The notes beneath the pieces were generated by a model that worked only from the letters and a program-made list of their open reading frames with translations, ran no database searches and had not been told where the DNA came from. Positions 7,872-16,396 of a DNA stretch of 64,000 nucleotides are shown one piece after another. This DNA is from CAVQCA01 sp963763115 (GTDB taxonomy: Bacteria > Pseudomonadota > Gammaproteobacteria > UBA9214): the NCBI GenBank assembly GCA_963763115.1, contig CAVXNM010000026.1, positions 20,380-84,379 of the forward strand, in the 5' to 3' direction. Within the stretch, counting starts at the first letter, position 1; each line of letters begins with the position of its first letter. A program made the position numbers and the translations under genes.

Positions 7872-8774
7872 ATGCGAGACCATGCAGTGGTGGCCGGTGT
7901 GGAACAGTTGACACTCAAGTTTCGTGAGCTGGGCGTGGTTTGCGCGCGCGGCGCGTTGGATCGCAAGGCACAGGAGCTAGCCAGTCATGCCTATGGTTGG
8001 ACGCTCGAGCATCCTGGCCCCGGCGCAAGGGATGTGCTGGCCGGGATGGCGGGCGCGTTCTTCCAGGATCATGCCAACCCGCAGGCCTTCCCGATCTACC
8101 GGCCCCTGCTGTGCGATACTGGACTTGGGGAGCTTGTCGCCGCGATCATGGGCAGCGCAAATCTCTGGTTCCTGTACGAACAGATCTGGTTAAAGGAGGG
8201 TGGCGAGACCTTGCCAACACCATGGCACCAGGATCTGCCCTACATGCCCATGACAGGGGACCATTTGGCCACGATATGGATCAACCTGGATCCGGTGCCC
8301 AGCGAGCGTGCGCTGGAGTTCGTAGTCGGCTCACACTTGGGCCCGTTGTACAATCCCACGTCGTTCAATCCACGGGATCCACGCGACACGATGTTTTCCG
8401 ACAACGCATGGCCACCCTTGCCGGATATCGAGGCCACACGTAATGCCTGGCCGATCCGGTCCTGGGATACCTGTCCTGCCGATGTGCTGGTCTTTCACCC
8501 GGCTATTCTGCACGGGGGCGCGCCGACGCGTGCCGGCACCAGGCGCAGATCGATTTCGTTGCGCGTATTTGGGGACGAGGCATACTGTGCCGAGCGTCCG
8601 GAGGAAGGGCTTGCACGGATCGACCGGCTTAAATGTGACAGCAGGATGCGCGATCCAATCGAAGAGATGGCCCACAGGGAGCCGGGCACGCTGTTTCGTC
8701 ACCCGGGTTTTCCACAGCTTGTCCTGGGCAAGGCCGGCGCAACGGCCATGTCACAGCGGCAGCCCGGAGAGTGA
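7872..8774 (+). CDS. Phytanoyl-CoA dioxygenase (PhyH) family Fe(II)/2-oxoglutarate oxygenase
   Basis: A 300-residue PhyH-type protein. TPWHQD supplies the first metal ligands (His119, Asp121) and VFHPAILHGG the distal His214; the Arg-rich segment GTRRRSISLRV that follows is where the family binds the 2-oxoglutarate carboxylate. The facial triad is intact, so it is probably an active hydroxylase. Substrates in this family range from fatty acyl-CoA to natural products and peptides. It starts 81 bases after the synthetase at ATG 7872, preceded by GAAGG, and ends 18 bases before the TauD-type gene, so it is most likely co-transcribed and acts on the modified peptide or a building block. Confidence 0.85.
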   Translation: MRDHAVVAGVEQLTLKFRELGVVCARGALDRKAQELASHAYGWTLEHPGPGARDVLAGMAGAFFQDHANPQAFPIYRPLLCDTGLGELVAAIMGSANLWFLYEQIWLKEGGETLPTPWHQDLPYMPMTGDHLATIWINLDPVPSERALEFVVGSHLGPLYNPTSFNPRDPRDTMFSDNAWPPLPDIEATRNAWPIRSWDTCPADVLVFHPAILHGGAPTRAGTRRRSISLRVFGDEAYCAERPEEGLARIDRLKCDSRMRDPIEEMAHREPGTLFRHPGFPQLVLGKAGATAMSQRQPGE

Positions 8775-8792
8775 GGTCGCGTCAGTCAATCC

Positions 8793-9683
8793 ATGGCATT
8801 GCGTACAATCAGACTGGCACCTGTGCTGGGTGCGGAGATTTCCGGTATCGATCTTGCTGAAGAACTCGACAGCGGGACTGTCGTGGCCATCAAAGCGGCC
8901 CTCGCTGAGCATGGTGTGCTGGTGTTTCCGGGTCAGTGCCTCGATGACGTCGCCCATATCCGGTTTGCGCGCCATTTCGGGACGCTTGGTGTATTTCGCA
9001 ACGGCAACAGTCGGGATGGCTTGTTGCCAGAGATCTTTCGCCTGTCGAACACCGATTCGGCCGGCAGCTTGCTGCCGGCGGGTAGTGAACGGCTTGAGCT
9101 GCTCAGGCTCAATATGTCCTGGCACATTGACAGCAGTTATCGCGCAATACCGACCCAGGGGGCTATCCTGCACGGGATTGAGGTTTGCGTTGACGGCGGC
9201 GACACGGTATTCGCAAACATGGTGGCAGCCTACCAGGCCATGCCGGCTGCAATGAAGTTGCGTATCGACAATCTCGTATCAATTCACAATTTCGAGTTTC
9301 AGGTCAGGAACCGGGGGTTACCGCCAATGAGCGAGGAAGAACTCGACCGGTTACCCCCTGTGGTACACCCGCTGGTGCGCGAACATGCGGACCGCCGGTG
9401 CTCGCTTTACCTCAGCCCGCCCTACATGGAGACGATTCTCGGGTGGAGCCGGGAAAGCAGTAAGGCGCTCGTCCTGGAACTCACGGAGTGGGCCACGCAG
9501 GACAGGTTCATATACCGGCACCGCTGGCGACCACACGATCTGCTCATGTGGGATAACGGCTGGACGATGCACAGGGTGACTCCATTCAATCTCACGCAGC
9601 ACAAGCGCCTGTTGCATGGTGTCCTGATCATGGGCGACGAGGCAGTGCTACCGGTAGTCGCTGGAAATGACGGGCAGGCATGA
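8793..9683 (+). CDS. TauD/TfdA-family Fe(II)/2-oxoglutarate dioxygenase
   Basis: A 296-residue enzyme with all family landmarks: WHID at 110-113 (His111 and Asp113 as iron ligands), the distal His260 in WTMHRVTPF, and Arg272 in HKRLLHG for 2-oxoglutarate. The N-terminal GAEISGIDL and the segment HGVLVFPGQ are typical of TauD/TfdA and TauD-like natural-product hydroxylases. Substrate cannot be read from sequence. Its last codons overlap the start of the next gene (ATGA at 9680-9683), so the two are translationally coupled. Two unrelated 2-oxoglutarate oxygenases side by side in one cluster suggest two separate oxidation steps. Confidence 0.88.
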   Translation: MALRTIRLAPVLGAEISGIDLAEELDSGTVVAIKAALAEHGVLVFPGQCLDDVAHIRFARHFGTLGVFRNGNSRDGLLPEIFRLSNTDSAGSLLPAGSERLELLRLNMSWHIDSSYRAIPTQGAILHGIEVCVDGGDTVFANMVAAYQAMPAAMKLRIDNLVSIHNFEFQVRNRGLPPMSEEELDRLPPVVHPLVREHADRRCSLYLSPPYMETILGWSRESSKALVLELTEWATQDRFIYRHRWRPHDLLMWDNGWTMHRVTPFNLTQHKRLLHGVLIMGDEAVLPVVAGNDGQA

Positions 9684-11419
9684 GGCGCCGTCCGTGGACA
9701 CGCCACAAGGCAGCTCCGAAATTGGCGCGAAACGCGACACTCTACAGCTACCGCGCAACGGCAGAAAGCTTTGGGCAGCTGGCCGGGCTGTACCTTGGCA
9801 GTGTCAATGTGGAAGATGACTTTGTCGGACCCGAACTGTCAGAGATCCTGACGTTGATAGCGCGGCAGGAAGAACTGCGGTTCTTTGTCGATGGCACGCG
9901 CAATCTCGGTCACCAAGCCTCCACAATATCCCTGATGAAACGCCTGATTGACCGTGTCGGGTACGCGGGAAAAATCCGGGTGGTTTACGCTGACTACGAC
10001 AACAAGTTGCTCGGCAGGACAGGAGAGAAACTGGCGTTGATGCTGCCCGGCCTGGATCCGTCACGCATGGACGATTGCGTATTGGATTACGGATCCTGCA
10101 AGCATATCAGCTTTGTCGGTTATCAAGACAGGAGCGTCCTGCAACAGGAGATCGACTTTGCCTTTACCGGCGGTGCGGATGACATGTCGGTTAATTACGC
10201 CAGGGAGCTGAAGGTCAGGTACTTCACGCGTATCCAGCCCTACCTGTGGGATGATGAGGCATCGCGCAAGAAGGACCCCTATTACGAAAGTTCGAGCGTG
10301 GAGCGGCCGGATGGATACTGTTTTTATCCGGCAGATGCCTGCTCCGGCTTCCGCCTGCTTACCTACAAATACCCGGCGGGCCGCCATGACGTCGTGCACG
10401 AGGATGTCTGGAAGTGGTATGGCGAGACCGAGCAATATGATAACGGGTTGAAGACCAGGACAAGAAATATCAGGAAGCTATGGGAGTTGAGCGCGTCATC
10501 CGGTCACACACTGCTCTGGCCTGTCTACGGACTGCAGCATTTCCACGCGCATGTTTCACACGTGGTCCTGAATATCGTGTTCAGCGCGATGCTGGCGCAG
10601 CCCGCGCTCGGCAAGAACATCGTTGTCCTGTCGCTCAGTCCCCCTGAACGGATCACCGGCTGGGAGAGTTTCGTCGGGCCACTGGCGGATGATCTCGGCC
10701 GGAGCGATGCCGGATTCCCGTCATTCCGTGAAGCGCTTGCGAAATGTCCCCGGGATGGGACGTTCCACGAGCGCATGCCGACCGTTCTGAGTGTGGATAG
10801 CATGATTGGGGCAATTCCCAGGGGCGTGCACAGGTGGATCGGGTCGGGCGGGCACTTGAGAGTGCTATCCGGTCATGATGAAAGCGGGAGCACCAGCCTG
10901 GATATCACGGATCAGCTTGATGCTGCGGTGAGGCGTGCAAGGTCGCATGATATCGTATTCGTTTCCATGGGTACGGTGCCCATGGATGTGTTCAATGCCG
11001 TGTACGCCGCTCCGGGTATACCGGGCATCATAGAGGGCCAGACCATGTCGAGCCTGGCAATCAGTCACGGCAAGCCGTTCCTGCAAATACCCCGGCCGGA
11101 CCATGTCATCCGGAACAGCTACCCGTCCTCTCTCCCGGGGGCAGATTTTTCACGCATCTCCGCGGAGATGAACGACATCGCAACGCAGCTCGGAACGACG
11201 AGCCTGGCGGACTGCCTCGATGCCCGCGGTGCTGCGCCTGCTTCCGGCTGTTTCGCAGGCACTGAAAGGGTATCCCGGTTTATCCTGGATGCGGCAGATG
11301 GTAACCGGGCAATCAGTGCTTACTTCGGATCGGTGGCGGAATACTGTCAAAAGGATATTCACGACAAGCTCATGATCGGTCTGCTGGCGTTGCGGGAAGT
11401 CATGCGGGCGTCGGTGTGA
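9680..11419 (+). CDS. Unassigned 579-residue protein, possibly GT-B-like transferase
   Basis: I do not recognise a named family. The N-terminal half has RNLGHQASTISLMKRLI (74-90) followed by a GKIRVVYADYD strand, which looks like a Rossmann-type nucleotide- or sugar-binding unit. The C-terminal half has DIVFVSMGTVP (about 424-434) and PGIIEGQTMSSLAISHGKPF (448-467), resembling the donor-binding region of GT-B glycosyltransferases, where a Gly-rich turn, a helix and GKP follow one another. No signal peptide or membrane segment. It overlaps the TauD-type gene by four bases and is the last gene of the cluster, so it is probably a tailoring enzyme. The glycosyltransferase reading is a weak inference. 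Confidence 0.6.
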   Translation: MRRRPWTRHKAAPKLARNATLYSYRATAESFGQLAGLYLGSVNVEDDFVGPELSEILTLIARQEELRFFVDGTRNLGHQASTISLMKRLIDRVGYAGKIRVVYADYDNKLLGRTGEKLALMLPGLDPSRMDDCVLDYGSCKHISFVGYQDRSVLQQEIDFAFTGGADDMSVNYARELKVRYFTRIQPYLWDDEASRKKDPYYESSSVERPDGYCFYPADACSGFRLLTYKYPAGRHDVVHEDVWKWYGETEQYDNGLKTRTRNIRKLWELSASSGHTLLWPVYGLQHFHAHVSHVVLNIVFSAMLAQPALGKNIVVLSLSPPERITGWESFVGPLADDLGRSDAGFPSFREALAKCPRDGTFHERMPTVLSVDSMIGAIPRGVHRWIGSGGHLRVLSGHDESGSTSLDITDQLDAAVRRARSHDIVFVSMGTVPMDVFNAVYAAPGIPGIIEGQTMSSLAISHGKPFLQIPRPDHVIRNSYPSSLPGADFSRISAEMNDIATQLGTTSLADCLDARGAAPASGCFAGTERVSRFILDAADGNRAISAYFGSVAEYCQKDIHDKLMIGLLALREVMRASV

Positions 11420-11440
11420 TCACGCTACGTGCTGTGGATT

Positions 11441-11472
11441 TCAGGTGAAATTGCTGATTTGCCATACACACG
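11441..11472. mobile_element. Solo end of the IS-A transposon family
   Basis: The bases after the last cluster gene (TTTCAGGTGAAATTGCTGAT and on to CATACACA) match, with a few differences, the end of the decayed element at about 17,768-17,803 and a similar end at about 34,093-34,125. No transposase sequence accompanies it here. It marks a former insertion or recombination point exactly between the lanthipeptide cluster and the truncated antitoxin gene. Confidence 0.45.
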
Positions 11473-11516
11473 GTCGTGGTCTGATTGTCCTCAACTGCCT
11501 AAAGCCAGTATGAATC

Positions 11517-11744
11517 ATGCGCGAGTTCGATGCGCTGTGCCTGCCGCCGGTGAAGACCTACACGCCTACGCAGATCAAGCGTCTGCGCACACGCTATAAG
11601 GCCAGCCAGGCCGTGTTTGCGGCCTATCTGAACACCAGCCCCTCGACTGTGCAGAAGTGGGAGCAGTGTCAGAAGAAACGAAATGGGCCTTCCCTGAGGT
11701 TGTTGAAACTGGTGGATGCGCACGGGCTGGAAGCGCTTGCCTGA
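11517..11744 (+). CDS. HTH antitoxin of the HigA/NadS type, N-terminally truncated
   Basis: A 75-residue product starting MREFDALCLPPV and containing the XRE-type helix-turn-helix YKASQAVFAAYLNTSPSTVQ followed by KWEQ, the well-known pattern of DNA-binding antitoxins paired with RelE/HigB-like toxins. Family members usually carry about 25-30 more N-terminal residues; here a TGA lies two codons upstream, so that part is lost. No toxin gene is next to it. It begins 45 bases after the IS-A end, so the truncation probably came from that rearrangement. It may still bind DNA but is best seen as an orphan remnant. Confidence 0.75.
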   Translation: MREFDALCLPPVKTYTPTQIKRLRTRYKASQAVFAAYLNTSPSTVQKWEQCQKKRNGPSLRLLKLVDAHGLEALA

Positions 11745-11890
11745 GCAGTTGGAAGAAGGCGTTAATCCGCAAGTAATCGCTTCGGGACTTTTACGGGATA
11801 CGGATGTGCACGGTTATGCACTGTTGTGCAGTCGAGGCAACGGATGCCCCATTTAATCGCATTTAAAAACAACAAGATACAAGCCAACAA

Positions 11891-11942
11891 TGCCACTCAT
11901 AATGCTGGGGTCGGTGGTTCAAGTCCACCCGTAGCCACCATT
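11891..11942 (+). repeat. tRNA-Met(CAU) 3' fragment, putative att site copy 1
   Basis: The 3' half of an elongator tRNA-Met: an anticodon loop CTCATAA at 11896-11902, variable region GGGGTC, T-arm GGTGGTTCAAGTCCACC, acceptor strand CGTAGCC, then A and CCA. The 5' half is absent, and the 5' anticodon-stem strand is already degenerate. The 43 bases 11900-11942 are identical to 38121-38163. A 3' tRNA end without the gene is the usual footprint of integration by a tyrosine recombinase at a tRNA. Confidence 0.8.
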
Positions 11943-12961
11943 AAAATAAATGCTTACAGAATTTCCCGCTCTTTGATTTTTCTCCTGTAGTGCAAAAGTA
12001 GTGCGCAGTGCGTGAAATGGGTGCTTTCATTCGCCTGCTTTAAGTCTTTCCTACAGCACCCACCAGCGGTGTCCTACTGCCGTGCCAGATGCGGCCGGTT
12101 AGGCTATGCCGTGCCGTAGTAATGCGTAGGTTGAGTTGGTTAGGTATTGCGGTCCTATAGCACAAATCGGCAGCTGCGGCCTTCGTGCCGCCGTTTTATT
12201 TTACAGATATAAATGCAACTACCACTGGGGCGAGTCTGGCATGGCGGGTGATGGGTGTCTGTCAGGCGGGTCTGATAGTGCTACCAATGAAAACCTCAGG
12301 CACATGGCCGTAACCAGGTTGTCTTCTGCAAGCAATCTTTGCGGAAATACTATTCAAACGTCGTTCCGACTGGTAACGGCGGTCAAAGAGTACTAATTGA
12401 CCGTTAGACTCCTTCAAAGGGACATGTGCAGGCGTACCGCTCCTGCGATCAGTGATCTGTCGGCTGTCGTGTCCCATGAAGTACAGAAACATTACATGCC
12501 CCCATTCGTTAGCCATTGTGCCACGAGCATTACGATAAGCCATTAACCACACGCGGTGAATTGTCCTGATGTACAACCGTTGCTGATTCGGCAATAAATG
12601 ACACACCAAGGTGGGCGGGGTCTGGTGTTGGGCGTCTGTCAGACAAGTCTGATTTCGATATCAGAATGGCTAAAGGAAAAGAATCGACCATTTCTGCCTT
12701 CGCATCCCGCGCCTGGATGCCTACGACGTTAGCCGTCTTGTTGGTTTGTATCACCCAACAACAACGCCAGTTGTGTTGGACCTCGCCCATCATTAAGCAG
12801 ATATAACCCGACTGCGATACTCGGAGTAGCTAAGCGTAGAAAAGAAAGGCGCCGGAAATTCTGATAGTTAAGTAACATGCCACGTTATTGGCACGGCGGT
12901 TGCTGTATGTGCAGCACGGTCCGCAAGGGCCAAAGGTCCAATTCATTTCAGGAGACGAACC
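11943..12961. other. About 1 kb intergenic, repeats but no gene
   Basis: No frame here has recognisable coding character. It contains two of three copies of a 20-25 base motif built on TGTCTGTCAG (about 12,253 and 12,630). It lies just inside the putative left boundary of the tRNA-Met island. Confidence 0.5.
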
Positions 12962-13285
12962 ATGTGTAAGATTCCAGACAGGCTCTATGAGCTGCTGCCA
13001 TACCTGTATGCCATTGCTGGTGTAGTGACGATTAATTATTTTGAAACATCCCTTGGATACGCTTCGGGAATTCTCCTTATTTTTACCGCTGGCATAATTT
13101 GGTTGATGAGAAGTGACTACCGCCAAGGTAGTGTTAACAAGAAAAACTAGTACAACAGTCAGAACACCTTCACTAACATTTTCCGGCGGCCTTCATTTCG
13201 CCGTTTCATTTTTGGGTAACTGCATAATCCACCCACGCCGCTGCTCCAGCATATCGGGCGGTGGATGTCTGTCAGACAGTTCTGA
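12253..13285 (+). repeat. Three dispersed copies of a TGTCTGTCAGAC-type motif
   Basis: Copies at 12253-12277, 12630-12655 and 13263-13285 share GKTGTCTGTCAGRC followed by GTCTGA or TTCTGA and differ at a few positions; the core GTCTGTCAGAC is a small dyad. All are in the same orientation, roughly 380 and 630 bases apart, preceded by G-rich sequence. They may be remnants of transposon ends or of a short dispersed repeat; function unknown. Confidence 0.5.
12962..13150 (+). CDS. Small two-helix inner-membrane protein (62 aa)
   Basis: Starts at ATG 12962 with CAGGAG ten bases upstream. The product MCKIPDRLYELLPYLYAIAG is followed by a first hydrophobic helix (residues 11-28), a short loop, and a second (about 31-50: YASGILLIFTAGIIWLM), then a basic tail RSDYRQG that should be cytoplasmic. 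I recall similar small proteins starting with a P-x-x-x-YE-x-LPYLY pattern in gammaproteobacteria, with no known function. It has no operon partner on its strand nearby. Confidence 0.65.
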   Translation: MCKIPDRLYELLPYLYAIAGVVTINYFETSLGYASGILLIFTAGIIWLMRSDYRQGSVNKKN

Positions 13286-13399
13286 ATAACCGTGTGCAAT
13301 CCAAATGCAACATGGCTGTCATTCTTTCTTTACCTTTTTCAGGGGCGACGTCAATCTGGTGTCCTCGGTCATTGTTGCTGCAGAAGAGGATCAAGAACA

Positions 13400-13881
13400 A
13401 TGGGGCCCATTGTCTGCGCGCTGTTACTGCTTGTGTCTACCGTGATTCGGCCACGGTTCTCCCTGCAGCTCGAGATTGTGGCACTGCGACATCAACTTGC
13501 TGTGTATCAGAGAACAGCCACACGCCCGCATATTAGCTCCGGAGACCGTATTCTCTGGTCGTGGCTATCGCACCGTTGGTCGGGGTGGCGGGATGCTCTT
13601 GTGTTTGTCCAGACGGGGACCGTGATTACCTGGCAACGTAAACGTTTTCGCGATCATTGGGCCGCATTGAGCAAGCAGGGCAGAACCGGAGACCACCGGT
13701 CGCGAATGAAATCAGGGCATTGACCCGCAGGATGTCGGAAGTCAACCTTGGCTGGGGTTCGCCATGGATTCTCGGGGAGTTACGAAAACTCGGCATTGAT
13801 GTCGCGAAATCAACCGTGGAGAAGTACCGGGTGCGGACGAGGAAACCACCGTCTCCGAATTACGAACGGTTGGCAGCATGA
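13400..13881 (+). pseudogene. Transposase fragment of the IS-B (integrase-core) type
   Basis: Two frames joined near 13,685 together read as the N-terminal half of an rve/integrase-type transposase: LQLEIVALRHQLAVYQRT, then RILWSWLSHRWSGWRDALVF, then VITWQRKRFRDHW, and after the frameshift VNLGWGSPWILGELRKLGID and STVEKYRVRTRKPPSP. The DDE catalytic core that should follow is missing; the frame ends at 13881 with sequence unrelated to transposase. A second fragment of the same family lies at about 33,540-33,730 on the other strand. Confidence 0.8.
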
Positions 13882-14096
13882 TAGGTGTGATATGAGTTTT
13901 CGGGAATCACAGGACGCCGATGTCGCGGCCGGCTTGGCGGCGAGCCTCCGATATAATTCTAGTGAATTCAGATAGATGATAGTAATTATCATCAAAATTA
14001 TTAATCCATATAAAAAATATATTGGAAATTATATTGATTAATATATTATTATTTTATAATATGATTATATGTTAAATAACCTTAGGAGTGGCAAAC

Positions 14097-14297
14097 ATGA
14101 AAGAAATTGTCAGCAACATGACTTACCTGCTGCGTGTCGGCTTGTTTGTTATCGTGGCTACGGTGGAAGGTGTATCAAGAACGCTTGCCGGAGCAGGCTT
14201 GAAGGTAAAAAATATAATCTGTCCTACTCACCGAGGTACCTCCAATGGGCCGGTTGAGTTCAGCCATGATTCAACGCACTTTGAGAACAAAGCCTGA
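14097..14297 (+). CDS. Hypothetical small protein with one hydrophobic segment (66 aa)
   Basis: ATG 14097 is preceded by AGGAG at 14084-14088, a good ribosome binding site, and by an AT-rich stretch (13,975-14,080) that could hold a promoter. Residues about 9-26 (TYLLRVGLFVIVATVEGV) are hydrophobic enough for a membrane helix; the rest is polar. I do not recognise the protein. The strong RBS is the main reason for calling it. Confidence 0.45.
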   Translation: MKEIVSNMTYLLRVGLFVIVATVEGVSRTLAGAGLKVKNIICPTHRGTSNGPVEFSHDSTHFENKA

Positions 14298-14330
14298 AAA
14301 CGCGTTCTATCTGCTTCTGTGAACAGTCAC

Positions 14331-14354
14331 GCGCCGATGTACAGCCATCGGCGC
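14331..14354. other. Perfect 9-bp hairpin
   Basis: GCGCCGATG (14331-14339) and CATCGGCGC (14346-14354) form a perfect stem with a 6-base loop, 34 bases after the small gene ending at 14297. No T-run follows, so it is not a classical terminator. The rest of 14298-14850 holds no gene I can support. Confidence 0.5.
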
Positions 14355-14754
14355 AGACTGCTCGAATTCCCCTTGTTAAGCTCGAAGCAGAGGAACCTCC
14401 CGGGGGAGTCTGTCTATCTTCCGGATCAGTCGCAGGGTAACGTGACATCCTGCGCGATTCAATGCTTGACCTATGCAGGGAAGGTGAAAGTTCGTTGAAT
14501 TATTGATCGTGCGATCATCCCGCCCCACCTTGAACCTGCCGCTCCGCAGACAAATCGCGCAGATGTATCTCTTATCCCATCTGCATGCACATCACCTGCA
14601 AAGAGATGCTTTTGCATGGGGCTTTTTTATGCTATAGATGAGCGACTCGGTTTGCTGCGATAAACAAGAAATAATGATAGGTAATTATGGGCGTAAGAGG
14701 AGTGCTTCCATCTAGATATTAACCTCACATTGTTCAGAGCAGACCGGCGCTCCG

Positions 14755-14794
14755 AAAGATTCAAGTAACAAATAAAAGATTCAAGTAACAAATA
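14755..14794 (+). repeat. Perfect tandem duplication of 20 bases upstream of sqr
   Basis: AAAGATTCAAGTAACAAATA occurs twice head to tail (14755-14774, 14775-14794), ending 56 bases before the sqr start codon. It could be a doubled regulator site or a simple slippage duplication in the promoter region of that gene. Confidence 0.85.
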
Positions 14795-14850
14795 TCAGTA
14801 AAGCCAATTTTTATATAAGCAGCCAATCGCATTTGGTATTCGGAGGAAAT

Positions 14851-16272
14851 ATGGCTAAAACCGTCATTATCGGGGCTGGGTTTTCCGGCCATTATGCTGC
14901 GTTGATATTACAGGATGCCCTTAAAGGCCAACGTGACCACGAAATCACCGTGGTTAACCTCTATCCTAAATTTACCTACATTCCCTCCCTCATATGGGTA
15001 GGCATCGGACAGATAAAAGCCGACGTAGCTCAGTTCGAGCTGCAACCCGTTTACGACAAACTCGGAATCAATTTCATTGAAGGGCGAGCCGAATCGATCC
15101 ACCCGGATGAGAATTACCTTGTCGTCGATGATGGTCAAAAACCACAACGCGTGGATTACGATTACCTTATTATCGCAACGGGTCCAAAGCTCGATTTCGA
15201 GGCCACTCCCGGCCTCGGCCCGGAGACAGGGTATACCAACTCAATATGCACTCCGCCGCATGCCACCAACACCGCGAAAAATTATCTGGACCTTGTCAAA
15301 CGACTGGAACGAGGCGGGAAAGCCACCGTTGTGGTCGGTATGGGACATGGAATGTGTACCTGTCAAGGTGCAGCCTTTGAATATATATCCCTGGTACACA
15401 ACAACCTCAAAGACCGGGGCTTGCGGGATCAGGTCGAACTCGTTTGGCTTTCGAATGAACCCAATGCGGGAGATTTTGGCATCGACGGATTTGAGATGAA
15501 GATGGGGCCGGTTCTCTTTACCTCGGAAGACATGGCGACGGCACTGTTTGAGGACTTCGGAATCAAATGGTACCTGAATAGCCACGTGCACAGGATTGAG
15601 GAGAAAACGATCTATTTCGAAACAAAGGAAGGCGAAAACAGGGAAATCAATTATGACTTCGCCATGTTAATTCCACGATTTCTGGGACAACCCATCGCCT
15701 TCCTCGACCAAGAAGGCACGAACATAAGGGACAGAATGTGCAATCCCGCAGGTTTTATAAAAGTCGATGCCAAGTATGGAAAAGCTTATAATGAGATTGG
15801 TGCTGATGACTGGCCAAAGACTTATCAAAGCCCGGAATACGGTAATATTTTTGCATGCGGGATTGCCTTCGCGCCTCCGGGGACAATGTCCAAACCGAGC
15901 ACAACGGCCAGTGGAGCGCAGTTATTTCCGGCCATCCCGAGAACAGGCTATACGTCGGAGTTAACCGGTAAAGCCGCAGCGCTGAACATAGCCGATTTGA
16001 TCGCAGGCCGGGAGCCCTCGCATACGGCGTCACTGGCCGAGACCCCGGGAATGTGTGTTGCTTCCCTAAAGAATTCCTGGATCTCCGGCTCAGCGGCCAC
16101 AATCGGTCTACAGCCCATCGTACGCAATAAAGGAGCATTTCCCGAGTATGGTCGGGCAATCGATATGAGTGCTATAGAAGTGGGACTGGCAGGGGCCTGG
16201 ATGAAGAAGGGTTTGCACTATGCTTTCTTATACAAGCTGCAAGCCAAACCGTTCTGGAAAGCCGTACCTTGA
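14851..16272 (+). CDS. sqr: Sulfide:quinone oxidoreductase
   Basis: A 473-residue FAD protein of the pyridine nucleotide-disulfide oxidoreductase fold. The dinucleotide motif IIGAGFSG is at residues 6-13, a second Rossmann region VVVGMGHGMCTCQG near 161-174, and the FAD-contacting TYIPSLIWVG near 42-51. Cys133 and the pair Cys169/Cys171 are candidates for the redox cysteines that carry polysulfide. It would oxidise sulfide at the inner membrane and pass electrons to quinone. ATG 14851 has CGGAGGA directly upstream; the longer frame from 14833 starts before this RBS and is rejected. A small basic ORF follows 124 bases downstream. Its presence suggests a sulfide-exposed habitat. Confidence 0.85.
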   Translation: MAKTVIIGAGFSGHYAALILQDALKGQRDHEITVVNLYPKFTYIPSLIWVGIGQIKADVAQFELQPVYDKLGINFIEGRAESIHPDENYLVVDDGQKPQRVDYDYLIIATGPKLDFEATPGLGPETGYTNSICTPPHATNTAKNYLDLVKRLERGGKATVVVGMGHGMCTCQGAAFEYISLVHNNLKDRGLRDQVELVWLSNEPNAGDFGIDGFEMKMGPVLFTSEDMATALFEDFGIKWYLNSHVHRIEEKTIYFETKEGENREINYDFAMLIPRFLGQPIAFLDQEGTNIRDRMCNPAGFIKVDAKYGKAYNEIGADDWPKTYQSPEYGNIFACGIAFAPPGTMSKPSTTASGAQLFPAIPRTGYTSELTGKAAALNIADLIAGREPSHTASLAETPGMCVASLKNSWISGSAATIGLQPIVRNKGAFPEYGRAIDMSAIEVGLAGAWMKKGLHYAFLYKLQAKPFWKAVP

Positions 16273-16396
16273 TTCAGGTGATGATTTCTCGGTGAGCAAA
16301 CCCCGCGGACAACCTGGCAGATAGTTACCAATAAACAAGTACCACAATGTCATCCGAGTCTGGCAGAACAAATCATGTCAAGAGGAAGCTGCAGTC

